64,000 bases of DNA, from contig NZ_MACH01000093.1 of assembly GCF_001884065.1 (NCBI RefSeq), positions 180,761 through 244,760 on the forward strand, in the 5' to 3' direction. The stretch's first letter is position 1. Every line of letters begins with the position of its first letter. Source of the DNA: Bacillus proteolyticus. Its GTDB lineage: Bacteria; Bacillota; Bacilli; Bacillales; Bacillaceae_G. The position numbers and the translations under genes are program-made. Of the stretch, positions 1 to 8,708 are shown piece after piece. Under the pieces are notes generated by a model, which worked only from the letters and a program-made list of their open reading frames with translations, searched no databases and was not told where the DNA came from.

Positions 1-2
1 CT

Positions 3-482
3 TTAGGAATTACAGTTGTAGAAGTGACCGATGATACTGCTTTACCATTTCAAGATGGTCAGTTTGATTTAATTGTGAATCAACATGAATCCTATTCTGC
101 TTCTGAAGTGAAAAGAATTCTTTCCACTAATGGAACATTTCTTACCCAACAAGTCGGTGGTCTTGATTGTGCGGAACTTAATGAACAGTTTGGCACACCA
201 CTGAATAGCGAATTTTCAAGTTGGTCACTCAAAATGGCATGTAATGAACTAAAGGGGAATGGATTTACTATTTTAGAAGCGAAGGAAGAGTTCCCTCTTC
301 AACGTTTTTATGATATCGGTGCTGTTGTCTATTACTTAAAAGCAATTCCGTGGCAAATTCCTGATTTTACAGTAGACAGCTATACCGAGGAATTGTATCG
401 TATACATGAAATTATCTTGCAAAAAGGATATTTCGATGTGAAGCAACACCGCTTTGTTATTAAAGCATATTATGAAGAGTAA
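3..482 (+). CDS. class I SAM-dependent methyltransferase, C-terminal part (5' end outside window)
   Basis: The reading frame is open to the left edge, so this is the last 159 residues of a longer protein; a GTG at 24 is an internal codon, not a convincing start. The visible part has a family-like run: an acidic TDDTALPF segment, then DGQFDLIVNQHESY (the position where Rossmann methyltransferases carry the motif after strand 4) and a strand-helix EVKRILSTNGTFLTQQVGG (motif III region, usually LKPGG..). The rest is the alpha/beta C-terminal part. Substrate cannot be told from the sequence. It is followed by a hairpin terminator. Class call is fairly safe; the specific reaction is unknown. Confidence 0.75.
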   Translation, partial: LGITVVEVTDDTALPFQDGQFDLIVNQHESYSASEVKRILSTNGTFLTQQVGGLDCAELNEQFGTPLNSEFSSWSLKMACNELKGNGFTILEAKEEFPLQRFYDIGAVVYYLKAIPWQIPDFTVDSYTEELYRIHEIILQKGYFDVKQHRFVIKAYYEE

Positions 483-504
483 ACCTTGAATTAGCATTCC
501 CTAC

Positions 505-540
505 AAAAAGCCAAATCCCATTAAAGGATTTGGCTTTTCC
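505..540 (+). terminator. intrinsic terminator of the methyltransferase gene
   Basis: A hairpin AAAAGCCAAATCC ... GGATTTGGCTTTT with a short loop is followed by T-rich sequence, 24 bases after the methyltransferase stop codon. Confidence 0.7.
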
Positions 541-636
541 TTAGTATTTTAACTCATCTTTTCCTATTGTGAAACGAGATGTTTTACATATTAATTCATT
601 GATTGTTTTTGAGGAAAATAAAATAAAAATACTAAA

Positions 637-1158
637 CTAGTCTATCATTTTCATTTCTGAAAAAGGATAATACACAAATTCCACCTTGCCAATAACGTTA
701 TCTTCTTCAATATACCCTAAACCATTTCGACTATCCTTACTTTGTTCACGATTGTCTCCCATTACAAATAACTTATTTGGCGGAATTCTTGTCTTTTGAA
801 AGTTGTAAAACACTTGTGTATTATTATATAAATCTTTATTTATATAAGGTTCATCTTGCTTTTTGTCATTTACGTATACAGTTCCATTCGTTATGTTAAT
901 TATGTCACCAGGAAGTCCTATTACGCGTTTCACATAATATTTCGACTCATCCTCTTCCTTAATAATGACAATTTCTCCGTGCTGTAAGCTAGAAAAATGT
1001 ACAGCAGCTTTATTTACAAATACGTAGTCTTCTTCATGTAAAGTCGGCTGCATCGATTTTCCTTCCACCTTACATAAAGTAAAAGACTGGTACATTACTA
1101 CCATGACAAATATAAATAGTATGTATTTCCCCCAACCTCTCTTAATCTCCTCTTTCAT
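637..1158 (-). CDS. type I signal peptidase (S26)
   Basis: Membrane-bound serine protease that cleaves signal peptides from secreted proteins. It has one N-terminal membrane helix (about residues 10-25), then box B with the nucleophile in GKSMQPTL, box D with the general base Lys in YYVKRVIGLPGD, and box E GDNREQSKDSR. At 173 residues it is the short Gram-positive type. The ATG at 1158 is chosen because AAGGTGGG lies 8 bases upstream; a GTG four codons earlier would bury that site. It lies downstream of a class B PBP gene on the same strand with a weak hairpin between, so the two may be only partly co-transcribed. A second S26 gene lies at 12975. Confidence 0.9.
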   Translation of the reverse strand: MKEEIKRGWGKYILFIFVMVVMYQSFTLCKVEGKSMQPTLHEEDYVFVNKAAVHFSSLQHGEIVIIKEEDESKYYVKRVIGLPGDIINITNGTVYVNDKKQDEPYINKDLYNNTQVFYNFQKTRIPPNKLFVMGDNREQSKDSRNGLGYIEEDNVIGKVEFVYYPFSEMKMID

Positions 1159-1197
1159 ATCTATTCCCACCTTATCAAAACACTTTTCAACTCAAAA

Positions 1198-1231
1198 ATA
1201 TATCACTGCACCTGTTCATTTGCGCAGTGAT
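1198..1231 (-). terminator. hairpin between PBP and signal peptidase genes
   Basis: TATCACTGC (1201-1209) pairs with GCAGTGATA (1223-1231); on the minus strand it is followed by TATATTTTTG. It sits just past the PBP stop codon and may end or attenuate that transcript. Confidence 0.5.
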
Positions 1232-1252
1232 ATACTACAATTTGAATTTTTT

Positions 1253-3409
1253 TTACTGTGCCGTACTCGGCTGTTGTGCTACTGGGACTAGACTTACACC
1301 CGATCTCTGCGCTTTTAAATCAAAATATGCATCCAAAATCTCTTTACCAATTGTAGAATTAATACCTGATTTATCATTATTCACCCATGGCACAACAACA
1401 GAAAAAGCGACTTCCGGATCAGCGTCATATGGCGCATACCCGGCGAGAGTTAAATTATAACATTTTTTTCGATAGTTGTTTTCATCTCTTCCAATATCAC
1501 TTTCTCCACCGTACACTGTCTCTGCTGTTCCTGTTTTTCCAGCCGGTTTATAAGGTAATCCTTTAAAAGTTCCAGCACCGGTCCCATCTACCTCTTGGAA
1601 AACCCTTCTAAATCCTTCTTTCACATGATTTATATATGAAAGGTCCATATCCACTCGATTTAACACGACTGGTTCCATCGATTGCATAACTTTCCCGACT
1701 TCCTCTGGTCTATTTGGTTGCTCTCTAATTTCTTGTACAATTTGTGGTTTCATTCGGTAACCGCCATTTGCAATCGTTGAAATATATTGAGCAAGCTGCA
1801 GCGGCGTATATGTATCATATTGTCCAATGGCATAATCAAGTAAAAAACCAGGTATATTATCGGTTCTACCCATTTGACCAATCGATTCATTTGGCAAGTC
1901 AATACCAGTTGGCACACCTAAACCAAATTGTCTAAAATAATAACGCATTTTATTAAACGCTTCTCGTTTAATATCTAACGGATTGTTTGGTACATAATCA
2001 ATCCCCGCAATCTTTAACGCCGTATTAAACATGTAGACATTGGATGAAACTTGCAATGCTCTTAAATCATCAATATCTCCAAAGTCTTTCCACGATTTCT
2101 TCGGCTTCGAACTTCCTTTAAAGTACATTGGTGCATCGAAAAAATGCGTATATGGCTTAATCGCTTCTGTTTGATATCCAGCTAATACCGTAGCTCCTTT
2201 CACAGTTGATCCTAACTCGTAAGAACTTATCATCGTTCCTAAAGCGTAGTCTTCTATTTGCATCCCGCCGTCTTTATTTACAATTTTCTTTCCTGCTAAT
2301 GATAGAATTTGACCATTTTTCGGATTCATCATAACGACGAATGCACGATCCATCATCGGTTCAGAAGAATGAAATGCTCTTAAATTCCTTTCAAGACTTT
2401 CCTCCACCTTTTTCTGTAAATCCATATCAACTGTTAACATTAAATTATTTCCACTTTTTCCTTGTGTCACTTTTTCAGTCCGAATAATATTTCCAGCTCT
2501 ATCAGTAATATTTTTAGACTGTTCTTTCGTTCCATGTAATACATCTTCGTATTGTTTTTCGATGTAACTCTTACCAATACGGTCATTTCGGTTATAATCT
2601 CGTACTAAATAGTAGTCTAATTGTTCCCTTGGTAACCCTTCATTTTCACTCGAAACACTACCAAGTACAGAACGTAGTATTTTGTCATTTGGGTATTCGC
2701 GCTCCCAATCCACAGTCGTATCTACGCCTGGCAAGATCGATAATCTTTCACTCACTACCGCATATTCATTTTGACTTACATCTTTTTTGACGATTTGTGG
2801 CGTCATTTTATATCCCGCATTCATTTTGCTTTTAATTGCTAGTACTTCTATATCCTCTTTCGATAGCTCGTTTAGTTCTTCTTGTGTAATTCTTTCTCGT
2901 CTCAACTCTTCTACTTTTTTATCTAATTCTTTTCCTTCTATTTCCTGCTTCCTAAATTTACTCTCATCTTCTTTCGTTACTTTTGTTGCTGCGCGTTTTT
3001 CGTTTAACTGCATCCAAAAATCTTTTTTATCTGTCTCTGTTAACTTGTCCATATCTTCTTGTGGCATTTCAATTAGCTTTGCTAAATTTCTTGCCACTAT
3101 TAAAACCTCTTTTGAGTCCACTCCTTTCATCTTCGTATATGTAACTGTTCGTAACGGTTTATTATTTACAATAACTTTTCCTTCCCGGTCAAACATCTTC
3201 CCTCTCGGAACTGGAGTACTCACCGTTACATCTTCCTTTTTATTCACTTCATTTCGATACGTTTCTCCGTCAATAATTTGTACTTTACCTAATTGAATAA
3301 TAATAGCTGAAAATAAAAGAAAAACGATAAAAAATAGTACATTTAACCGAAACGGAATATGAGTCTTTTTCTTTTTCGACTGTTTCTGCTTCTCCTTTTT
3401 CTGTCTCAT
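1253..3409 (-). CDS. pbpA: class B penicillin-binding protein (PBP2/PbpA-like transpeptidase)
   Basis: Peptidoglycan transpeptidase of the rod-elongation PBP2 class. There is a Lys-rich cytoplasmic tail, one membrane helix (FRLNVLFFIVFLLFSAIIIQL), a dimerisation domain starting at the PRGKMFDREG motif, and a C-terminal transpeptidase domain with all three active-site motifs: SxxK as GSTVKGA, SxN as SSNVYM, and KTGT in PAGKTGTAE. Length (718) and overall pattern match Bacillus PbpA/PbpH. The start at 3409 (MRQKKEK) follows GAGGGAG by a normal spacing; an upstream in-frame start at 3448 has no clear ribosome site. The PbpA versus PbpH assignment is not certain. The signal peptidase gene follows. 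Confidence 0.9.
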   Translation of the reverse strand: MRQKKEKQKQSKKKKTHIPFRLNVLFFIVFLLFSAIIIQLGKVQIIDGETYRNEVNKKEDVTVSTPVPRGKMFDREGKVIVNNKPLRTVTYTKMKGVDSKEVLIVARNLAKLIEMPQEDMDKLTETDKKDFWMQLNEKRAATKVTKEDESKFRKQEIEGKELDKKVEELRRERITQEELNELSKEDIEVLAIKSKMNAGYKMTPQIVKKDVSQNEYAVVSERLSILPGVDTTVDWEREYPNDKILRSVLGSVSSENEGLPREQLDYYLVRDYNRNDRIGKSYIEKQYEDVLHGTKEQSKNITDRAGNIIRTEKVTQGKSGNNLMLTVDMDLQKKVEESLERNLRAFHSSEPMMDRAFVVMMNPKNGQILSLAGKKIVNKDGGMQIEDYALGTMISSYELGSTVKGATVLAGYQTEAIKPYTHFFDAPMYFKGSSKPKKSWKDFGDIDDLRALQVSSNVYMFNTALKIAGIDYVPNNPLDIKREAFNKMRYYFRQFGLGVPTGIDLPNESIGQMGRTDNIPGFLLDYAIGQYDTYTPLQLAQYISTIANGGYRMKPQIVQEIREQPNRPEEVGKVMQSMEPVVLNRVDMDLSYINHVKEGFRRVFQEVDGTGAGTFKGLPYKPAGKTGTAETVYGGESDIGRDENNYRKKCYNLTLAGYAPYDADPEVAFSVVVPWVNNDKSGINSTIGKEILDAYFDLKAQRSGVSLVPVAQQPSTAQ

Positions 3410-3602
3410 TTTGCTCCCTCGCTTCATTCTATTAACATTTCTGCGCAAAAATCATTATGTATTAAATTTATTTATATGATATATATAGAATTTTATATTA
3501 GTTACAAAAGAAATAAAAGATTTAATTTTCAGTTTTTGTATTTTACACCCTATTTATTACCATTCCCCTTAGTACGTAATAACATGAATATAATGCATAC
3601 AA

Positions 3603-3636
3603 AAAACTGAGGTGGACATCATTCACCTCAGTTTCT
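3603..3636 (-). terminator. terminator of the sirtuin gene
   Basis: ACTGAGGTG and CACCTCAGT form a 9-bp stem flanked by A-runs and T-runs on both sides; it can act on the minus strand after the sirtuin stop, and possibly in both directions. Confidence 0.7.
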
Positions 3637-3652
3637 TTACGAAAACAAAAAC

Positions 3653-4378
3653 TTATTTAATCGAAGATAACCCTTGGGCAAATTCGCCGATCTTATTTTG
3701 AAAAACAAAATCAAAATTATATTCTTGCCCTGTTAACTCTTCATTTACTAAAATCGTTGTTGCACCTACTTCCCTCTTTGCGATCTCTGGGAACGAAGCG
3801 ACAGGCTGTACTTTGAGTGACGTTCCCATTACGAGAAGTACATCTGTTTCATATAAACGTTTGATCGCATTTTGATATTGAGGTAACGTATCTCCGTATA
3901 AAACAACATCTGGATTTAGTATGAAATTACACTTCCCGCAGCGCGGCACTTCATGATCAATCATATATTGTAAATCATACCCCGTTTTACACTTCGGGCA
4001 ATGTGCAGTTTGAAGTGTTCCATGTAAATCAATTACATGTTTACTACCACCTACTTGATGCAAACCATCAATATTTTGCGTTAAAATCGTTATATCTTTT
4101 CCTTGTTCCTCTAGTTCCGCTAAAAAGCGATGCCCACGATTTGGTTTATATTGATGAAACGTATTTATTTGAAAGATTTCTTTATAATGCTTCCAAAATT
4201 CTTTCGGATTTCTATTATAATAACCTCTCGACAAGTACATCTCTACATTTGCATCAGCATACAATCCATTTGCTGAACGAAAATCAGGGATTCCACTTTC
4301 TGTGCTTGCACCAGCACCTGTTAATACTGTAATTTTCTTTGCTTTTTCTAAAATTGAACGTACTTCTTCAAATTGCAC
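3653..4378 (-). CDS. NAD-dependent protein deacylase (Sir2 family)
   Basis: Sirtuin that removes acyl groups from lysines using NAD+. Visible landmarks are the NAD-binding GAGASTESGIPDFRS motif near the N-terminus, the TQNIDGLH motif, the catalytic His in DLHGTL, two zinc-binding CxxC pairs (CPKC and CGKC), the GTSLKVQP motif and VNEE near the end. All catalytic residues are present. The start is taken at GTG 4378, 5 bases after GAGGTG; the GTG at 4387 overlaps that ribosome site. It is monocistronic, with a hairpin after the stop. Equivalent to the srtN/cobB class; protein targets are not visible from sequence. Confidence 0.9.
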   Translation of the reverse strand: MQFEEVRSILEKAKKITVLTGAGASTESGIPDFRSANGLYADANVEMYLSRGYYNRNPKEFWKHYKEIFQINTFHQYKPNRGHRFLAELEEQGKDITILTQNIDGLHQVGGSKHVIDLHGTLQTAHCPKCKTGYDLQYMIDHEVPRCGKCNFILNPDVVLYGDTLPQYQNAIKRLYETDVLLVMGTSLKVQPVASFPEIAKREVGATTILVNEELTGQEYNFDFVFQNKIGEFAQGLSSIK

Positions 4379-4432
4379 AAAAATCACCTCTATGTATTTT
4401 CCTATACTATATTATACCAGTTGTTTACAGAC

Positions 4433-4457
4433 GGTGTTGTACAATTCATTTTACTTA
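4433..4457 (+). repeat. 25-bp direct repeat, left copy
   Basis: A perfect 25-bp match to 7059-7083 (both begin GGTGTTGTACAATTC). The two copies bracket 2.6 kb that carry a gene relic, dtpT and two small ORFs. The right copy includes the pcp stop codon, so the repeat looks like the pcp-sirtuin junction duplicated around inserted DNA. Confidence 0.8.
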
Positions 4458-4631
4458 CTACGTTGCATTAACTAAAATCAAACTTTTTTGGGCGTAATTA
4501 AAGTTTCCAAGATAACTACTGTTCAATTAAAATAAAGTTATTTAATTTTAATTCCCCAAACTGGCATAAAACCTTTCAAAAATTCAAACCAGCTTTAAGA
4601 ATAATTGTTTATCTTATAAATTCACAACTGA

Positions 4632-4886
4632 TTATGTTATGGAGAATGCTTAAGATTACTGAGTGTTCCAGATACATACGTTATTCCGCCTCATATACCA
4701 TTAAGTCAACAATATACACTTGTTTGTAACGGCGTAGCATTCTTAGTAGCTAAAGCACTCTCACCATCAATTTTGGATTGTTTAGAGGTAGATTCAGTGA
4801 AAGGTGTGTCTAATGAGCAAATGACGATTTTTTCAATTCATTTAGAAAGTAGCCAGAAGGATGCTTTTCTTCTTCGATGGGCTTAG
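4632..4886 (+). pseudogene. coding relic, family not recognised
   Basis: An 84-codon open stretch ends at TAG 4884-4886 and starts directly after a stop with no usable start codon or ribosome site. The predicted peptide has a normal protein look (for example VPDTYVIPPHIPLSQQ and VCNGVAFLVAKALSP). It resembles the C-terminal part of a longer gene whose 5' end is gone. I do not recognise the family. It lies in the spacer between the sirtuin and dtpT, which otherwise holds no gene. Confidence 0.35.
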
Positions 4887-4963
4887 ATAGTTATGGACTA
4901 CTGGGAGCCCCTTAAGTTATACTTGTATAATATAAAAAATTAATAAGGGGAAATATTAACATT

Positions 4964-6451
4964 ATGAAAGAAAAAAACGAACTTGTTCAAAGTATTCCTC
5001 AAACAGGATTTTTTGGGCATCCAAAAGGATTATTCACTTTATTCTTCACTGAGTTTTGGGAAAGGTTTTCTCATTACGGAATGAGAGCTATTTTGCTGTA
5101 TTATATGTACTATTCGGTCGCAAAAGGCGGATTAGGAATTGATCAATCTACCGCAACCTCGATAATGGCAATTTACGGTTCCTTACTGTTCATGTCTAGT
5201 ATTATCGGTGGATGGATATCGGATCGTTTATTTGGTCCAAGTAAAACCGTATTCTTTGGTGGCTTTTTAATTATGATTGGCCATCTTATTTTAGCTTTAC
5301 CGGGTAGTAAAAGTGCGTTATTTATCTCTATGGTATTCTTAATTCTAGGAACAGGGTTGTTAAAGCCTAACATATCGAACATCGTAGGAAGTTTATACAG
5401 TAAAACAGATGCGCGTCGTGACTCCGGGTTCAGTATATTCTACATGGGTATTAACTTAGGTGCCTTACTTGCACCTTTAGTTGTCGGAACATTAGGTCAG
5501 CAATATAATTTCCACCTTGGTTTTGGAGTTGCGGCAATTGGTATGGCAATTGGGTTAGGGGTATTTGTTGGAACAAAACAGAAAAACCTTGGTCTAGTCG
5601 GTACGCAAGTACCTAATCCATTATCAGATTCGGAAAGAAAAAAGACTATTAAGTATTTCAGTGTTGGTCTGGTTGTATTAACATTGCTAGGTGTGGTTAC
5701 AATTCCAACTGGGTTGTTAACTATAAATCGTTTTACATTCCTGATTAGTATCTTAGGGATTGTTATTCCAGCCTATTATTTCATTTATATGTATCGTAGT
5801 CCTAAAACAACAAAAATAGAGCAATCTCGTCTTCTTGCGTATATACCACTCTTTATTGCAGCTACAATATTTTGGTCTATACAAGAACAAGGTGCTATTA
5901 TCTTAGCGACATACGCGGATCAACGAACTCAATTACAGTTCAATGGAATTACATTGCATTCCGCTTGGTTCCAATCATTAAGTCCAATCTTTATCGTAAC
6001 GCTTGCCCCGATTTTTGCATGGGTTTGGATAAAGTTAGGCAAGAAGCAGCCTTCAACGGCAAAAAAATTCGCTATTGGATTGCTATTTGCAGGTTTATCA
6101 TTCTTAGTTATGATTATTCCGGCTTTAATCAACGGTACTCACTCCTTAGTGAATCCTATGTGGTTAGTCCTTAGCTTCTTTTTAATTGTAATTGGAGAAG
6201 TTTGTTTATCTCCTTCAGGGTTATCAATAACGACGAAGCTGGCTCCAGCTGCTTTCTCTTCGCAAACCATGAGCTTATGGTTCTTATCAACTGCGTCTGC
6301 GCAAGCAATAAATGCCCAAGTTGTTAAACTGTATAATCCTGCAACAGAAGCAATTTACTTTGGTGTTATTGGTGCTATCTCCATTTTAGTTAGCATCCTG
6401 CTGTTTGCATTATCATCAAAAATCCAAAATTTCATGAAGGGACTTCAATAA
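4964..6451 (+). CDS. dtpT: proton-coupled di-/tripeptide transporter (POT/PTR2 family)
   Basis: Major facilitator of the POT family that imports small peptides with protons. The family signature is in the first helix region, FFTEFWERFSHYGMRAIL (the ExxER motif), followed by GGWISDRLFGPSKT in the loop after TM3 and the LGTGLLKPNISNIVGSLY motif. At 495 residues, with about 14 hydrophobic segments, it has the usual bacterial length. AAGGGG lies about 13 bases before the ATG. It stands alone, with a terminator after it, inside the segment bounded by the 25-bp direct repeat. Peptide import fits the neighbouring pyroglutamyl peptidase operon, but that link is inference. Confidence 0.92.
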   Translation: MKEKNELVQSIPQTGFFGHPKGLFTLFFTEFWERFSHYGMRAILLYYMYYSVAKGGLGIDQSTATSIMAIYGSLLFMSSIIGGWISDRLFGPSKTVFFGGFLIMIGHLILALPGSKSALFISMVFLILGTGLLKPNISNIVGSLYSKTDARRDSGFSIFYMGINLGALLAPLVVGTLGQQYNFHLGFGVAAIGMAIGLGVFVGTKQKNLGLVGTQVPNPLSDSERKKTIKYFSVGLVVLTLLGVVTIPTGLLTINRFTFLISILGIVIPAYYFIYMYRSPKTTKIEQSRLLAYIPLFIAATIFWSIQEQGAIILATYADQRTQLQFNGITLHSAWFQSLSPIFIVTLAPIFAWVWIKLGKKQPSTAKKFAIGLLFAGLSFLVMIIPALINGTHSLVNPMWLVLSFFLIVIGEVCLSPSGLSITTKLAPAAFSSQTMSLWFLSTASAQAINAQVVKLYNPATEAIYFGVIGAISILVSILLFALSSKIQNFMKGLQ

Positions 6452-6490
6452 CGGTCTCTTATTGAAATGAACAAATACAAGTTTCTATGT

Positions 6491-6522
6491 GAAGAGTAGC
6501 CAAACGGGTTACTCTTTTTTTC
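6491..6522 (+). terminator. terminator of dtpT
   Basis: AGAGTAGCC-AAAC-GGGTTACTCT hairpin followed by a run of T, about 40 bases after the dtpT stop. Confidence 0.75.
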
Positions 6523-6557
6523 TATAACCATAGCAATCGCCAAACAAACGCAATATA

Positions 6558-6713
6558 ATGTGTGCTGGAGCAATGATATTTCTAGGAAAACAAAACATAC
6601 CTAATAGACTAATGCAACTTGGTAAGAGAGCTGACTATTTATCTAAAGAGGAGCTTCTTAAACATAAAGACTGCGTCATCGATTTACTCGATGAACGGGA
6701 AATTTGCGAATAA
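6558..6713 (+). CDS. small hypothetical protein (51 aa)
   Basis: ATG at 6558 opens a 51-codon frame (a second ATG lies at 6573) ending in TAA 6711-6713. The C-terminal half is charged and helical-looking (SKEELLKHKDCVIDLLDE). A good terminator follows directly, which supports a real transcription unit, but no strong Shine-Dalgarno sequence is visible. Family not recognised; it may also be a relic. Confidence 0.4.
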   Translation: MCAGAMIFLGKQNIPNRLMQLGKRADYLSKEELLKHKDCVIDLLDEREICE

Positions 6714-6716
6714 AAG

Positions 6717-6768
6717 ACCAAAACTCCAACTCATTCATGGTTTAAAATACTGATGAGCTGGAGTTTTC
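6717..6768 (+). terminator. terminator after the 51-aa ORF
   Basis: AAAACTCCA...CTCAT pairs with ATGAG-CTGGAGTTTT and is followed by T-rich sequence. Confidence 0.6.
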
Positions 6769-6839
6769 TCATTGCTATATATACAAATAAAATAAAGATT
6801 ACTAAAGGGATATATATGAAAAACATATTACGCCTATGT

Positions 6840-7037
6840 TTAAACCTCAGTTAGTTGAACCACTACTTGCTTTTCTTCTAATCTACGTAATACTGCATCT
6901 TCATAGGTTTGAAATACTTGATCAACATTAATAACATCTAATAGATATATGATTCTTCTTTTTAAGATAGGATCTAAACTCTGTATAGGCTGTAACAGTT
7001 CTTCATTTGTCCTGCTAATCTTCCTAGGATATTTCAC
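6840..7037 (-). CDS. small hypothetical protein (65 aa)
   Basis: A 65-codon frame with GGAG 5 bases before its ATG. The product is soluble and helix-rich, with DVINVDQVFQTYEDAVLRRL near the end and many charged residues. I do not recognise the family. It lies inside the direct-repeat segment, immediately before the right repeat copy, so it probably arrived with dtpT. It could be a truncated regulator. Confidence 0.4.
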   Translation of the reverse strand: MKYPRKISRTNEELLQPIQSLDPILKRRIIYLLDVINVDQVFQTYEDAVLRRLEEKQVVVQLTEV

Positions 7038-7058
7038 TCCAGCTTAATTCATACAGGA

Positions 7059-7083
7059 GGTGTTGTACAATTCATTTTACTTA
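7059..7083 (+). repeat. 25-bp direct repeat, right copy
   Basis: Perfect copy of 4433-4457. Its last three bases are the complement of the pcp TAA stop codon. Confidence 0.8.
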
Positions 7084-7728
7084 ATGCGTCGTACCCCCGC
7101 ACTCTACAATATCTACTTCAACTTCCGTCGTTACCTCAATCGCCAATTCTACCCCTTTACTAATAGTAGAAAGTGACATACTCGGTTGCCCTGGATAGTT
7201 ACTCGCTTGTTCTGGTAAGAACGGAATATGAACAAATCCACCTTTTATTTTCTTATCATGTTTCTCTAGTTCATGCATGAGTCCATAAAATAAATGATTA
7301 CAAACGAATGTACCTGCAGTTTGTGAAACGGAAGCTGGTATACCTTCTTCACGAAGTTTCTTCACAATTGCTTTCATCGGAAGTGTAGACCAATACGCAA
7401 TAGGTCCTTCTTCTATAACCGGCATATCCACCGGCTGATTTCCTTCATTATCAGCAATTCTTGCATCATCAACGTTAATTGCTACACGCTCTATCGTAAT
7501 ATCTGGTCTGCCCCCAGCTTGTCCAATGCATATAATCATTTCAGGCTTTAGCTCTTCTATATACTCTTTTAATACGCTTATTGATTTATGAAATACAGTT
7601 GGAACTTGTTTACTTATAATCTTGTATTCTCCAATTGTTTTTTCATGTAAACTTTTTACGACTTCCCAAGCTGGGTTGATACTTTCTCCGCCGAACGGAT
7701 CAAATCCTGTTAATAATACTGTTTTCAT
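7081..7728 (-). CDS. pcp: pyroglutamyl peptidase I
   Basis: Cytoplasmic cysteine peptidase (C15) that removes N-terminal 5-oxoproline (pyroglutamate) from peptides. The N-terminal [17 protein letters not shown] signature is present, and the catalytic triad is visible as Glu in ERVAINVDD, Cys in [14 protein letters not shown] and His in [12 protein letters not shown]. The length of 215 is standard. AGGAGAG precedes the ATG. It is the last gene of the minus-strand pyroglutamate operon, 16 bases after DUF979, and supplies free 5-oxoproline for PxpABC. Confidence 0.95.
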   Translation of the reverse strand: MKTVLLTGFDPFGGESINPAWEVVKSLHEKTIGEYKIISKQVPTVFHKSISVLKEYIEELKPEMIICIGQAGGRPDITIERVAINVDDARIADNEGNQPVDMPVIEEGPIAYWSTLPMKAIVKKLREEGIPASVSQTAGTFVCNHLFYGLMHELEKHDKKIKGGFVHIPFLPEQASNYPGQPSMSLSTISKGVELAIEVTTEVEVDIVECGGTTH

Positions 7729-7744
7729 AGTTTCACTCTCCTAA

Positions 7745-8707
7745 TTAGAAACGATATACAAGACCGTACATGATAAACATATTAATAATGAAAATGGAAA
7801 GAGCAATTGGTACTTGTGCCTTAATAACAGCGTTCTTATCTTTCAATTCTAAAAGCATTGCCGGAACAATATTAAAGTTTGCCGCCATTGGCGTAATGAG
7901 CGTTCCGCAATATCCAGCAAACATACCGAGCGCTGCCATAATTGCTGGGTTCCCGCCGTGCATTTGTACAATTAGAGGTAAGCCGATTCCGCCAGTGATT
8001 ACTGCAAACGCGGCGAATGCATTCCCCATTACGACTGTAAACAGCATCATTCCTAAACAATATGCCATAACAGCAACGAACGGGTACTCTGTCGGTAACA
8101 CTTGTCCTACTAAATCAGAAACGACTTGTCCTACGCCAGACTTCGCGAAAATACCGCCAAGCGCTGCTAACATTTGTGGTAAAATAACAGCCCAGCCGAC
8201 AGCCTGTAGTAATCTGCTTCCTTCTTGGACAGGCGTTGTTATTTTCGCTTTTGTAATACGCATCGCCGCAACGAATGCGAGTAATGCTCCTAACGCTAAT
8301 GCAACTAATGTTACTTTATCTGGATCAACCAGTGCGACATTTCCCCATTTGATTTTCCCTAACGTTAACGTTCCGATAATTGTAAAAATAGGTATTAATA
8401 TTGCAGGCATAAAAATTTTATTTTTTAATTTCTCAGCATGTTTCACACGTTCTTGTACTGGTACTTCTTTCTCCTCGGATTTTGTTACTTTATTCAATGA
8501 AGCTAAAACGACCATAGCGAGCACAATACAACCAACGTAAAACGAAGGGATTACATTTCCGAATAAAAATGTAACTGCAAACAATGCCCAAAATAAGCTA
8601 GAACCCAATCTGTTTGGATGCTCACGATCAAATGCAATACGAACAGCGATAAATGCAACGATTATACCTAATACATAATAAATTGTATCCATTGTTATGA
8701 TGTTCAT
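7745..8707 (-). CDS. DUF979 family membrane protein
   Basis: Integral membrane protein of 320 residues with about nine to ten hydrophobic segments. DUF979 proteins almost always travel with a DUF969 partner, as here: its start lies one base after the DUF969 stop and its GGAGG site is inside the end of that gene. The loop GGIFAKSGVGQVVSDLVGQV and the helix YCGTLITPMAANFNIVPAML resemble the re-entrant, small-residue-rich segments of ion-coupled transporters. Placement between pxpA and pcp suggests the pair imports 5-oxoproline or pyroglutamyl peptides; this is inference from context only. Confidence 0.85.
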   Translation of the reverse strand: MNIITMDTIYYVLGIIVAFIAVRIAFDREHPNRLGSSLFWALFAVTFLFGNVIPSFYVGCIVLAMVVLASLNKVTKSEEKEVPVQERVKHAEKLKNKIFMPAILIPIFTIIGTLTLGKIKWGNVALVDPDKVTLVALALGALLAFVAAMRITKAKITTPVQEGSRLLQAVGWAVILPQMLAALGGIFAKSGVGQVVSDLVGQVLPTEYPFVAVMAYCLGMMLFTVVMGNAFAAFAVITGGIGLPLIVQMHGGNPAIMAALGMFAGYCGTLITPMAANFNIVPAMLLELKDKNAVIKAQVPIALSIFIINMFIMYGLVYRF

Positions 8708-8708
8708 C

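Noticed and set aside
2787-3296. Plus-strand frame of 169 codons
   Set aside because: Antisense shadow of the class B PBP gene; Ser/Phe-rich composition typical of shadows.
7770-8540. Long plus-strand frame of 256 codons
   Set aside because: Exactly antisense to DUF979, which has operon context, ribosome site and membrane pattern; the plus frame has no family look.
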